From the NCBI GenBank assembly GCA_033032175.1, contig CM065316.1, positions 3,690,115 to 3,754,114 on the forward strand: DNA of 64,000 nucleotides. Reading direction: 5' to 3'. The position numbers and the translations under genes are program-made. Origin of the DNA: Saturnia japonica. Taxonomy: Eukaryota > Arthropoda > Insecta > Lepidoptera > Saturniidae. Positions 12,868 through 24,534 of this stretch are shown in pieces. A model generated the notes under the pieces. The model made no database searches and was not told where the DNA came from. It saw only the letters and a program-made list of their open reading frames with translations. How positions within the stretch are numbered: the stretch's first letter is position 1; each line of letters opens with the position of its first letter.

Positions 12868-13090
12868 AACGTCAATGACTTTGACTAGTTTTCTTCTATA
12901 TCTTCGAAGTTCAAGACCCAATGCTAATGAAATTAAAATGGAACCACCCTTCAGGTATCCACTTTCCAAAAAAAGAAAAAAGATCATCCAAAACGGTTCG
13001 TAAACAAAGAAGTTAAGGATAAACATCAATAAAAAATCTATATTATACATTCGAATTAATAAACTCATTCTTTTTTTTTAATTGGGTAAA
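12868..13090 (-). repeat. dispersed repeat D, inverted copy
   Basis: Reverse-complement match to 3053-3270, with the 'aggtatccac' and 'aaacggttcgtaaacaaaga' blocks in the expected order. Confidence 0.65.
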
Positions 13091-13379
13091 AAAAAGAATC
13101 ACTGTCGGGTTTATCACAAGTACACGGTATTCGCGGCCCAATCGTGTACAGATCTCTACTACCACCACGCTTGATTACTGGATGTATATATACCGGTTGA
13201 TCCCAGAACTGACCGGGTGTAATAATTTAGTGTATGGTCGTCGAGATCCAATAATTTTAGCCTATCTACCTTAATATAATAATTAAGACTGACCGGTAGA
13301 CAACCTACAGCTGAAACTGAGGAATCAAGAACAGAGTCTCCTAACCTGGAGTTCATGAACTCCTTGAGACCCGTTACAT

Positions 13380-13580
13380 TACCCTAAGGGGCTAGCGGCG
13401 AAAATAAAAATGACTTCAAAAATGATGGATTTTCATTAAAAAAATTAATCCCCTTTTTCAGCACCTCAGGGGTCGAATTTCCAAAAATTCTTAGTGCTCA
13501 CCTACGGTGTAAAAGAAACCCGCATGCAGATATTCACGGACATAGCCCAAATAGTTTGAGCTGGGCGTTGTTATATCAGT
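13380..13580. repeat. dispersed repeat with 'tttcagcacctcaggggtcg' core
   Basis: The core words are ones I recall from a very common lepidopteran repeat. No second copy was identified in the window, so this rests on memory. Confidence 0.35.
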
Positions 13581-14395
13581 TAGCTATCCTTTAATTATTT
13601 AAAGAGATAGATAAGAGACGAGGTAAAGCGCTTGACTGGAACAAGACCTAGGCTGTAAGGATGTCATTAAAAACAAGTGATTTTTCATTGTTTTTCATGA
13701 TATAACTTCTTTAGACGTGGTATGAAAAAATTATGAGAGTGCATTTTTACGATGCGCACGCACTTTATAACTAAATATCTACTACACTGAGGCTTGCAAG
13801 CTTCTTGGTTTTATTGTAGTGAAGATAGTTAGTTACAGTCCGCGATGTTATGCCAGACCGTGTGACTATTCAAAAGAAGTATAATTACTAACGTGCGTAC
13901 ATAATTATATTCATACACGTTTTAACGTTGTTAATGATAAGTTATTTATTTACTTAAATTTGAAATCAACGCACACCTTGTCTAACAATGTTCAGCAAAG
14001 TTAGACTACGATCGTAATTTTAAAATTCGAAACACGAAAATATATAGAGTTAGTAAGAATGAACGCGTTAGTTGCGACATGCGCGACCTCTGAGAGTATG
14101 TAACCGTTAACTTGCGCAAACGCACGTCTAGCGAAGGTGTGGCGGAGTGTCCTTCAAGCTTCACACGATGAGGTCTAACCACACTATCCATTATGAAAAT
14201 ATTTGAGGACTAACATGGCTGTCTTGATCTAAATCATTAGTCATACTTTTAGGTGGGATCCAGGCCTTTTTATCTAAGCTCGACAAAATTACGTCACCGG
14301 ATAATTTAAGTACAGTTTCTAAAACAGCGAAGATGTGGATGAGTATTTCAATTGGATGTAAATACTACCCACCTTTAGCTGGATTATATTTATTA
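13581..14395. other. intronic DNA, no gene seen
   Basis: AT-rich, nothing recognised. Confidence 0.4.
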
Positions 14396-14910
14396 CTAGC
14401 TGTGCCTCACGGTTTCACCCGCCGTGTAGTCTATCATAATTGTTCTTCCCGCAAGTATAAATTATTTTAATTTTTCATTATATCCTAAACTATGTGTCCA
14501 ATTAACATACTATAAAGAGCAAAATTTTACTTCATAAAATTGTTTTTATGATGAAGTAACTTTTGTTCCTAAGGATTAATATGCAATGTCAAAAAATAAT
14601 GCTAAAAATCACTTTTTAATTTTCAACAAATCTTTGTCACAAAATACCTTATTGTGGCTATGTGTAGGAGATAGGCATATGATATTGCTGACTTTCTTTA
14701 AATATACTAAGGACTAACATTTTTGTAGGACATTGTATTTCCGTATCATTAACGATTACGCCAGCGCACGCGGTTATAGCAGTTCGGGAGGGCCTCAACT
14801 TCCGACTTACGTAACAAAAATCAATATTTAAGACTATCTGATAGTTGTGGCCTAATGTTAGATAGCCTATACTATATTCCTCGTGAGTCTGGCTATCATA
14901 TACAAAAATA
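14396..14910 (-). mobile_element. Helitron-like non-autonomous element, family I, copy 2
   Basis: Matches 537-1090 across its length. On the minus strand it ends GAGGCACAGCTAG with T following, and the GC-rich stretch just inside can form a short hairpin, as expected for a Helitron 3' end. Confidence 0.6.
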
Positions 14911-15079
14911 ATTTTTCGAATCCGACTGGTGCTTTTAGAGATTAGCGTGTACACAAACAAAAAAAAAAGAACTCTTCTGCTTTATTATATTAATTATAGA
15001 TTAGTTAGTTAATGAGTAAACAAGCAAAATTATTAAAAACAAAACGAAAAACACGACAGCGGCGAACACACTTCACAAA

Positions 15080-15200
15080 AATCCCCTACCCAAGAAAAAC
15101 AAGAATCATCTTATTCGGTTCATAAACAAAGAATATCAATTAAAAAAAAACACTCGAATTGAATAACGTCCTCCGTCTTTTTTGGAGTTGGATAAAAACT
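15080..15200 (-). repeat. dispersed repeat D, partial inverted copy
   Basis: Contains the reverse complement of the 'tgtttatgaaccgattcg' and 'gacttcgaaaaaagacggag' blocks of repeat D. Confidence 0.55.
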
Positions 15201-17697
15201 AACTACGACATAATTTACTTTACGCTTGATTAACTACCTGAAAAGTTATAGTCGAACACGCTTGCTCAGCAAATAATGATTGACATTTCGCTTGAAAGAC
15301 GTTCGCGAGGAATAAATTCCATCCGTTAAGTTGTCATAACAAATGCGCAAGTGGATCTCGTTTCGCGCGAGTAGGCGGAATGTCAACTATTTAAGTTTTA
15401 CCTATTTTAATGCCCACGAGTGTATCCATATAATATAAATAGCCTATTTATTGATACAAATTGAGTAAGTAATCTATCTATATTCGCGTCATGTCTCCAC
15501 AGAAGTAGGCAAAAAGAATGGAGCACCAACTCTCTCTCCCTCTTCACTGCCCTTCAAGCATCCACTGCGGTTCCAAGCTTTCAGTTTCTCTGTGAGCAGG
15601 TACTTTACTATTTGATCGATATGTAAGTCCGTCTCATTCAGTACTGAAATATCTTTTGTCATTCTATTAACACTCGTACGTACATCATGGGCGAAAAAAC
15701 GAAAAATTTCGGGACAAACATCTATTCAGTTGATTTATGATAGATAGATGAATATTATAATATTCGATAAGAACGTTGATACATTGCTAAGTCTTTGCAT
15801 TGACCCAGTAAATCGGGTAAAGCAAATCGAATTACTACGCAAACACAGCCCCAGTTAAGGCCGTTCGACCATCCAGTCTGTTTCTGTCCAATGTCAATGT
15901 CTCGAGCAATTGAGTGCTTCGGCGGAGAAAAAGGCAACTTGTGATTTATTGTAATTTATTCATCGTTATATAAAATTGTTCTAATTTGAATATAACAGGT
16001 CACGTCTTTGTTATTCAGTTAAGATATTATGTTAGTAACCTTTTAAATCATACCTACTTACTTTCTAATTTTATATCTGTATCATTGCCATCGGGTAGTC
16101 ACTACAAAATTGAATATCAAATAGACAAAATAATATGTAAAAAAAATCTGATAAGTATCTATCTACGCTAAGAAAATTATTTTAATTTTACAAACGACCA
16201 TAATTTAAATAAAATGTTAGTTACTTAATTTTAAAACCATTATTGCAGTTTGATTCTGGCATTTTATTTATTTAAAAAAACATATGTAATCTTAATTACT
16301 TTTTGGCTTGACAGTGAACAAACAATATACCTACTGACATGCTATTCAGAATAAATTATAAAACTACAACTGTCACATACATTCAAAATGGCGGCAAAAG
16401 AGTTGCCATATCGAATAATTGGACACGAAAAGTATACTTTCTTATTTAAGCAGTCTTAAACAGCAAATTATTTTGTATAATTATAATTGAATACAAAAAT
16501 TAGAACTCGAATGTAAGCTTTCCGGTAATAGAAACATTATTATTACATTAAAATCCCTTTGTAGGATCGTTAATGTAAAAAAGAAACCAACTGATCGACC
16601 GTTTCTTAATCGTTGATATAATTTGTAAACTCAGGGATCCAGCACTATTAACATACTATTATTATATAATTAACACACTTTTATTAACTTCACTTGTAAC
16701 TAAGTAACAATGTAATCAAATCTTAGAAGTAAATGTTAACCTTCTTCTAATTGAATCAAAACTATGACAATTTGGATAGTGGCTTTTCAGTGGCTACTAG
16801 GAAACCCCTCGAGTTTAGGTTCATTTGATTTGACGAGTCCAACACATTGGGCTTGGTAACGAGGGTCTGGTGATAAAGCCAAGAGATCTTTTATAATTTT
16901 TAGTACGTGAATATCGTGTTTTTTAGTTTTTTTTTTAACTACATACTTTTATTTTATCTACAGATAACGTCAAGATAAATAGTTCGATTACGATAGATAA
17001 TAATCATAGCGCTTTTTAGAAATCAGATAGTTTCAGCGGCACCTAAATAATAACGAAGATAATAACTAATTTGTACTGATATCGACATAACGACCGGTTA
17101 GCGTGTCCAATACAACTTACTACCGAGAACAATTTAAAACTGAATATTTGAAGCATTAATACACGCAGTGTTTAGTCCATACAAAGTATTCCTTAGTGTT
17201 ATCCCTGGATAACGACGGCACTAGAGCAAATGTTTTTATACTACTGCTAGTTTCCTTTGTGTTTATTTTTCATAAGTTATAGCAACTAGTAACCTTCTAA
17301 AATTGATCCTGAATAGAATTCATGAATTATATTACATTCCTAATACTATGTATGTTATTATAGAAGACAATGAAGATATTCAAAACTTATTAACTACATA
17401 TTTAAGAAAAAAGGCTCCACTTTGGACTTCATTTCTAACTGAAGACGTAAAAATATGCAGCGTGTAAGAAAAAGAAATGTATTTTTTAAATGTATAATTA
17501 AATTTGTAAAATAAAAAATAATATTTTTCCTTAACTGGGACGTGTAAATTTCTACAATATTAATGAACTTCGCCGACAACATGATGACCCAACATAAAAA
17601 TTCTATTCAAAATGTTCGTATGAATAATTTTTGTATGCACCAACTTATTTTCCAAATGCATTGAAGCCGGTTTAGCTATTCATAATTTCGAAAATTT
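15201..17697. other. AT-rich intronic DNA, no gene seen
   Basis: Around 15490-15600 there is a stretch of phrases reminiscent of LINE tails. Otherwise no gene, RNA or element ends supported. Confidence 0.4.
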
Positions 17698-18110
17698 GTT
17701 TTTAACCGATTTCAACAAAAGACTGGAGGTTACCTAATTCGAATGTATAATATACAAAATATGAATACAGCGAAATACATACTCAAGATCAAGAAAAGTA
17801 AAATGCTTAGTAGCTAAAACAATAGGGTTTGAATCAAAGATTTAGTGCTTAGTATATATTGGCAATAGGTTAAATTAGATGAGACTAACAGCGGAATTAG
17901 TATGTGTATTATTTAATGGATGTTCAGTCATATCTTCTTTGTTTACGAACCGATTTGGATTTATTTTTTTGTTGTATATGAGATGATACGTCACGGGTGG
18001 TCCCATTTTAATTTTATTGGCATTCGACCTTCAACTTTGAAGATATACGAGAAAACTCTTCAAAATTATTAAAATTGGTTTTCTTTTTTGTCAAAAATTG
18101 TCTTGTTTGT
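17698..18110 (+). repeat. dispersed repeat D, split by about 150 bases
   Basis: The 5' block (17698-17760) and the 3' block (about 17905-18110) are collinear with 3053-3270, but about 150 unrelated bases lie between them. This looks like an insertion into an older copy. Confidence 0.6.
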
Positions 18111-18429
18111 ACAAACGTTTATTGTTTAACTGTTAGCTAACTCAACGATGTGACTGTTGAAAGGTATGAAAGGTATGGTGGTTAATGCGCGTGTAGTGTT
18201 TGTCACTTTCCCTTGTACAGTGCCCGCTCAGGTTTCTGTTTCAAAGGCGCACGCGCATATTACGCTCTCTCGTGCGGAATGCCCGCCCCACCAGCACCAA
18301 CATAAACAGGAGATGTGCTCATTCTAGAAATCCTATGCACTGAATTTAAATTACTACGTACCGTGCCATACATACATACATACTTTTCCTAAGAGACCTT
18401 TTTTCGTATACATTGGTTAAGAATGGTCC

Positions 18430-18832
18430 GCGGTGTCATAAAATTGAAGTGTCTGTTTGTAACCACAAAATAACAGCTTTTTACTAAATACGGTACCATA
18501 CTGGGTAGACATAATATAAACTACTACATCTATCTACGATACTTATAGCAATAAACCAACTGAATTTTTTTTGCCTGTCTGTTTGCTCCGGGTAATCCCC
18601 GAAACGGTGGACCGATTTTGACTCGACTTTCACTGGCAGTTAGTTGATGTTATAAAATGTAACTTATGCTACTTTTATTTTAGAAAAAGAATAAGGATTA
18701 CGACCAAAAAAAAAAAAAAGCATCTTTATCTTTAAAATAACTCGCAGGCAACCTCCATGGGTGGAAGCGAGACCACCACAATACCAAGATTCTACAGAAC
18801 ACGTGAGCGGAGCCGCAGGCACATCTAGTTAC
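18430..18832 (+). mobile_element. Helitron-like element, family H, degenerate copy
   Basis: Contains 'attgaagtgtctgtttgtaa', the 'ctgtctgtttg' block and 'ccgattttgactcgactttc', and ends CACATCTAG followed by T at 18832. Same order as the better copy at 19196-19714; the 5' terminus is not clear. Confidence 0.6.
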
Positions 18833-19195
18833 CTAAATATTTGGGTCACATGTGAAGTAAATTCTGCCAGGTACATAAATGTACCTACTGAAATCATTGT
18901 TGGCAAATCTAATATTTTCAAGTAGGTATTTCTTACACAACAATTTAAAGCTGTTGATTTCTTTAAATACTTAACTATATTTGAATTATATATGCCTTTG
19001 TTTCATACATATAATGCAGCATACAATCACATCTATACAAATAAATAAAATCACAATTCGTTTATAAAAACAAACCCATAAACAGGCTGTAAAAAAACAA
19101 TCGATACTCAGTAAAAAAAAATGGTGACAGCGCCATCTCTTATCCGTACAAAAAGTAAACCATGAAAATATTTGATTTATTGGTATATCAACTGA

Positions 19196-19714
19196 TCTAT
19201 ACAATAAAATAAAATTGAAGTGTCTGTTTATAATGTCAAAACAACAGGTTTTTAGTAAATGCATTTGAAAGTACATATAAAGGATAGCTAAACAAAAAAA
19301 AAACAATTTTAAAATTTTTGTCTGTCTGTTTGTTCCGGATAATCTCCGAAACGTTAGACCGATTTTGACGGGACTTTCACTGATAGATAGCTGATGATAT
19401 ATGGAGTAACTTAGGCTACTTTTATTTTAGAAAAAGAATTAGGGTTCCCGCACAAATAAAAAAAGCAGATTATGGTGTATCAATTCGGGCGCTTAAATGG
19501 CTTATGCCAAGTAAACTATAAGAAATATAGCAAATTAATGTACTACATAATTATAGGCATTAAAAAGACGTTCAAAAAAGTCCGGGAGAGTATATCTATC
19601 TTCTAAGGAACACCCACAATAAGCATTTTTGTCTTTAAAATAGCCGGGAGAGGGGGAGCAAGATTCGCGCGGGCATTCTGAAGTCCACGTGAGCGAAGCC
19701 ACGGGCACAGCTAA
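19196..19714 (+). mobile_element. Helitron-like element, family H, complete copy
   Basis: Starts TCTATAC directly after an A and ends GGGCACAGCTAA directly before a T, which fits the Helitron rule of a 5' TC, a 3' CTRR and insertion between A and T, without target duplication. Just inside the 3' end is the 'ccacgtgagcgaagccacgg' stretch typical of these elements. 519 bases, no coding capacity, so non-autonomous. The minus-strand copy at 22259-23206 matches it. Confidence 0.7.
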
Positions 19715-21051
19715 TTATTTAATATATTATAAGAGCATTCTAATATCATAAAGGACATTTAAAAAAGTATTATCAAAATACGTCAAATAGATTTTAAATT
19801 AAATCTACAATAAAAATCGCCAACAGTGGGACCAAAGTGTCGCTACGTCATTGGTTAATGACCGGTTGGTCTGACCCGCTGCAGTAGCTGTTTCACATCA
19901 AAAGTCAAAAATATGTGAACTTATAAAAATATCAGCAAAAGAGAACAAACAACAGCAATCTTGTAATTTCTGATGTTAATAACTCTGGAAAAAAGGAAGT
20001 GGACTTTTTTTTTTCTTTTTTTTAAATTTGATGCTGATCAAAAAGTTCCGAACGTTTTCTCAAGCCGCCGCCTCCTTGCCACGCTCCAAGGAAATATTCG
20101 TTAGGCACTGCGCTCGCAATCCGTATCAGACCAATTAAGATTATATAATTCTAGACAACGCGTTTGATGAACGACTAAACCAGTAGGTAGTGTTTTTATG
20201 AGCATAGAACACGAATCCATTGACTTTTCATCATAACCATACCTAGTTGTCTGACAGAAACTGTGTAAGTAGGTTCAATCGTTTTCACTTTTACAAAATG
20301 GCGTTTGTGGGCTTCTAGTTTTTTGGGGATCCAAGATCAGTCATGTTTATATTTTAATACTATAACTTAGGTTAGGTTAAGTTACCGTAAATTATATAAG
20401 TTGCCAAGTTAGGAAGAAGAAGAATGAACAAATTTCAAAATATATATAGGTGTTTGTTTTTAATTTCGGTTATCCAATTTGTAATAAACTATTTTTTTAG
20501 AAGTAATCGCAAAAATCTGCTACTAAAAAGGACGTTTAGTTTTTCAAATTTAAAAATTTTCTGGGAACTTTTTAATTCTTCCTTCCATAAAAACTAAACT
20601 GGGGATTATTACGAACATTTTAAACCAATAAATAGGCAAATTGGTCCTCAATTAGTAATGCGCTAACCAACAAAAGGTATTTGACTTTTATTGAAATAGA
20701 TTGATTTATACATTTTTCTCAATATGAAGTTGATAAAACAATAAATAAATAATTCAAATACATACACCATCCCATTACAAAAACGGTATTACATACATAT
20801 ACATACATTACATATTACAGTATGTACATACTGTGAAATTCAGATGCAATGTAATAACATCCTTAAAGGACGCACTGTCATGTTAGTATGGTTGTATTGA
20901 AAACAGTTTTGTCACAATACTGCTTATGTAATACAATATCCAATATGTAAATCACTACCAAGAGTGAATACATTGGCAAGTCGACTTCCATCAAATTTTA
21001 AAATTATTCAAATTTACCATATGGGTTGGCTAATTTATATTGTTATGTATA
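19715..21051. other. AT-rich intronic DNA, no gene seen
   Basis: Holds a T-rich run near 20005-20025 and a short (ACAT)n stretch near 20790-20820; nothing else recognised. Confidence 0.4.
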
Positions 21052-21412
21052 ACGGCCGTTTTCAATAACCTATCTATCCCTTGTTTCAATTACTAAAGAT
21101 AGACAATTAAATCCTTTTGTACTTACTTTATTTTCAATAACCTATCAATGGATAGTTTTTCATATCTGCATATTATATATCCATATCCTATAAATAAAGA
21201 TAAAGATAGTACTTATTACAAATATGTACTAATCGGGAATAATAAACTCAGATATGTTATTGAAACTGGCCGTAAATATATATGCATATCCTATAGCTTG
21301 GATAGATAAGAGGGAAACCGATATTTGACTTTAAGTTAAAGATTGTACTTATTACAAATATGTACTAATCGGGTATACTAAAATCAGATAATATGTTATT
21401 GAAAACAGCCAT
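21052..21412. mobile_element. MITE with 'ggccgttttcaataac' ends and a repeated right end
   Basis: The left end reads ACGGCCGTTTTCAATAACCT. A matching inverted end lies at about 21253-21272 (inward ACGGCCAGTTTCAATAACAT) and a second at about 21390-21412 (inward ATGGCTGTTTTCAATAACAT). Between the two right ends the internal block 'cttattacaaatatgtacta' is repeated, so the right part of the element is duplicated in tandem. No coding capacity. Confidence 0.65.
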
Positions 21413-21445
21413 AGGTCACTACCTCACTAACCTATCTCTATAACT

Positions 21446-21545
21446 GCCTTAGTAGCCTAGTGGTCTTAAGGGCGACTGCTATGATCAAGTTCCCGGGTTT
21501 GATTCCCAAATTGAACAAAGTGTTATTGGGTTTTTCTAGTGAACT
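21446..21545 (+). mobile_element. tRNA-derived SINE, 5' fragment
   Basis: Shows the polymerase III A box (TAGCCTAGTGG) and B box (GGTTTGATTCC) at tRNA-like spacing, and matches the heads of the two fuller minus-strand copies at 21771-22036 and 27592-27866. The tail is missing. It is not a functional tRNA gene. Confidence 0.75.
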
Positions 21546-21770
21546 TTAAAATGGACATCTTTAAAACTATGCATTTTTAGCTTGTCAATGCTAGGTATGG
21601 ATATTGCACTTTGAAGGAATAGAATATATTAAAATTTGCGGCTAATTATATAAAAAATTATAAACATTATTTTTCAACTGATTTGTTCAATAATTAGTTA
21701 TTTAAAAAGGGTGCTTTACATTTTTTATATCAATGGCTATATAGGAAGACTATGCTGATAAGATAATATA

Positions 21771-22036
21771 ACATAACATACCATCACACCTGTATCCACA
21801 AAGGGCTAGGCAAAGGTGTGTACTACTGTACACCCACAGTTCATTGAGTATGTTTTTAGGTCACATGTAATAGGAGGCGAGCCTATTGCCATTAATCGGG
21901 CACAAAGCCAAACTCCGAGCTGCTACTGAGAATTTCATAGAAGAACCCAATACCCAGTACACTTTGCTTTACCTGGGAATAGAACCCAGGACATTGAGCA
22001 TACCAGCCGCACTTAGGACCACTAGGCTAATGAGGC
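21771..22036 (-). mobile_element. tRNA-derived SINE, full-length copy A
   Basis: On the minus strand the element starts with a tRNA-like head (TAGCCTAGTGG A box, GGGTTCTATTCCC B box), followed by a body shared with 27592-27866, and ends in a TATGT-type repeated tail at 21771-21785. The short open frame on the plus strand here is incidental. Confidence 0.85.
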
Positions 22037-22258
22037 ATCACATTGATACCAAACATGAATTTGCATCATAACTTATTTAGCCATGGTTTTCACAAGAGCC
22101 ATTTAGTATGTAGTAATAAGACAAGTATAGAATGTGAATTCTGGGATGCTTCAAAATTTCCCTAGAAATTTTAAGTAGTCCTACAAAGATACACAAAAAT
22201 GCGTTAGTTAGATTACGTAGTTCATTTATGTTTAAATACATTGAATTCATATTGAAGA

Positions 22259-23206
22259 CTAGCTGTGCCCGTAGCTTCGCTCACGTGGACTACAAAATGC
22301 CCACGCGAATCTTGCTCCCCTGCTCCCAGCTATTTTAAAGACAAAAATGCTTATTGTGGGTGTTCCTTAGAAGATAGATCTATACTCTCCTGAACTTTTT
22401 TGTAGGTCTTTTTATTGCTTATGATTATGTACTACATTAATTTGCTATATCTCTTATGGTTTACTCAGCATAAGCCATTTAAGCGCCTGAATTGATTCAC
22501 CATGACCAGTATTTTTTTATTTGTGTGGAACCTTAATTCTTTTTATAAAATAAAAGTTGGAGTTTTTGACAGGATCCTGAAGTGACATGTTGTGATTTTT
22601 ATTTTTGATTCATTTACTTTGGTTTTTGACCCTATATTATATAATATTGGTGGCGATTTGCATGATATAGTTTGGTTTTGTGCATAAGTGAAGTGGATTA
22701 TGAGTATAAACCAAGAGCATGCATTCTAGGATCCCACAAAAATTCCCAAGATTATTCTAACAAGGCGGCCACCATCTTGTTGAATGCCACTTTGTATATA
22801 ATGTATATTACTACGAAAGCTTGAAAACATTGATGATGGAAAATTTTACTAAGACCTTTAAAACATTGACACTGAAAACCTCACTTTGTATAATGGAAAA
22901 TTATATGAAGGATTAAAAACATTGACATTGGCAAGTGCTTTTGCGGCGCCAAAACAAGAAGAAGGAGAAATAAAAGTAGCCTAAGTTATTACTATTATAT
23001 ATATTATACAATTATATATATTATTAAGCTATCTATCAGTGAAAGTCCCATTCAAAATCAGTCCAATCATTTCGGAGATTACCCGGAACAAACAGACAGG
23101 CAGACAGACAGACAGACAAAAATTTTAAAAATGGGCTGTTTGTTAAAGGCGTCATATATAATTTCATATGCATTTAGTAAAACTTCAATTTTATTAATTG
23201 TATAGA
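22259..23206 (-). mobile_element. Helitron-like element, family H, interrupted by a retroposon
   Basis: On the minus strand it begins TCTATACAATTAATAAAATT at 23206 after an A and ends GGGCACAGCTAG at 22259 before a T. It is 948 bases; removing the 410-base insertion and its 10-base duplication leaves 528, close to the 519 of the intact copy at 19196-19714. Confidence 0.75.
22558..22967 (+). mobile_element. retroposon family E, copy 1, with 10-bp target duplication
   Basis: Matches 57933-58344 over most of its length. It is flanked by AAATAAAAGT on both sides (22548-22557 and 22968-22977), while the intact family H element has only one such word at this place. The tail is purine-rich (AACAAGAAGAAGGAG). 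Target duplication plus A-rich tail indicates target-primed reverse transcription, so a SINE or a short LINE remnant. I see no tRNA-like boxes. Compared with copy 2 it has one extra block of about 47 bases near 22870-22915. Confidence 0.8.
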
Positions 23207-24326
23207 TATTATTTAAATATATATTTATTGATGACACAAATTGTGATTAAATTGAAATAGATCTCAAATTATTATTGCTCTAGAATAAAATAGACACTGG
23301 CAAAACTGTGCCAATGCTAGTAGAAGAAATAAAAAGTAGTGAGTTTTGTAAGGACAACTGAACTGGGTAAATCAGATTTTCTAAGAATCATAATAAATGC
23401 TTTAGAAATGTAATATGATTAAATCCTTAAATCAGTACAAAGAGTATTTATTAAAAATATTTATATAATAAGTCTTTAAGAAAAACTAATCAACTCTGAC
23501 ATGTTAAAAAGCCAATCTCATCAAAGAAATATAAAATGTTTCCAGTTCAAATAAAACTAGAAAAGTTTTCAAGAATATTGTAATGCAAAGACTAAATATT
23601 ATTAATTAAATTCCTATCTCATTTGTTTTATTGTTCTACCTTATCATTCTACCATACCTATTTTTTTACATTTAATTAATTAATTAATTTTTTTCTATTA
23701 GAATCACATTGAAATTTTAAAAATATTCTCATGTTTTTAGTTGCTAAAAAATACCCTTGAAGTCTAAAGAAAAATGGTCAACCATAACAGAAATACCAGA
23801 TTTTAAGTACAATGTTCTGAGTACAAATATTAATGAATAATATTATTGCAGATACCTTTGGAAGTACATATGTAGGTACAAGTTAAAAATATGTATGACA
23901 TCATTACTTAGGAAATTGTACTAAAATGTTATATGTATGTATGTATGTATAATAAATAATACTTCAGAAATGTATAATTTACTCTAATATTGACCAAGGA
24001 GTTTTAAAATATAAATTGTGTACATATAGTAAAAAGTGAATTTTGAAATTAAACTCATTATCAGCGCCTGTACTTTCGTAAATACAAGATATAGGCAAAC
24101 GCAATAGTCTTTGTCAGACGTAATATGTAATACTGTCACAATTAATCAACTAAGTAGATCAAAAATTAAGGTTTTTTGCATTGAATACGATGAATTAACA
24201 TCACCATGCCACCTCTTCAGTCTTTTACTCTTTATGAATCTTGCGAAGGCCACAACGCGTGCCGTGTTGACCGATGTAAGCGGCTAATCTTACAATTTAT
24301 AAAACACGTGTAAAAATATAACGTAC
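23207..24326. other. AT-rich start of Clic intron 1, no gene seen
   Basis: Contains a (TATG)n microsatellite at 23934-23951. The segment next to the donor site at 24326 is the 5' end of the intron, and the donor reads GTACGT. Confidence 0.5.
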
Positions 24327-24395
24327 CTTAATAATCAGCTCGATTTCTGGGACGTCTCCGTTCGCTGTACCATTCTCCGCAATTTCATCCGACAT
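24327..24395 (-). CDS. Clic: chloride intracellular channel, first coding exon
   Basis: The exon encodes 23 residues starting MSDEIAENG and ending DVPEIELIIK, then a phase 0 donor (AAG|GTACGT). The ending is the highly conserved start of insect CLIC proteins, just before the thioredoxin-like domain with its active-site cysteine, which should lie on the next exon outside the window. CLIC proteins are glutathione-transferase-like and exist in soluble and membrane-associated forms; the insect one is linked to redox activity and anion conductance. The start ATG is the only one in the frame. The call depends on a short but characteristic motif, so moderate to good confidence. The neighbour upstream (24535-28560) is a nested inverted-repeat structure inserted close to the likely promoter. 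Confidence 0.8.
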
Positions 24396-24534
24396 TGTGA
24401 ACTTGGTATCACTTGAAATTTATCAAAATAAAAAGTTTATGAACACAAATTCACACAACCGTCACCTTACCAAAACATCTACAAACTAACTTACTTCAGT
24501 TTGGTTCTGATTCTGTTGTATTCAGCATTGTCAA
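24396..24534 (-). promoter_or_regulatory. Clic 5' untranslated region and probable promoter zone
   Basis: Only about 140 bases separate the Clic start codon from the inverted-repeat structure. No TATA box is obvious. If there is no further 5' exon, the core promoter must be here or within the repeat. Confidence 0.35.

Larger units (their letters stand above)
1..24326 (-). other. probable first intron of Clic (left part of window)
   Basis: This stretch lies downstream of the donor site of the first Clic coding exon. I looked on the minus strand for the following conserved CLIC exon (the thioredoxin-like part after the ELIIK motif) and did not see it, so the intron probably runs past the left edge. 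The sequence is AT-rich and holds only mobile-element relics, annotated separately. Minor host genes inside the intron cannot be excluded, but no reading frame here looks like a host protein. Confidence 0.55.

Noticed and set aside
18986..19306. 106-codon minus-strand frame with hydrophobic stretches
   Set aside because: It overlaps the start of a Helitron-like element and has the composition of AT-rich non-coding DNA.
21446..21520. Possible tRNA gene
   Set aside because: A and B boxes are present but the cloverleaf is degenerate and the sequence matches the heads of two SINE copies.
23934..23951. CRISPR-like short repeats
   Set aside because: Simple 4-base microsatellite without spacers; the window is a eukaryotic genome.
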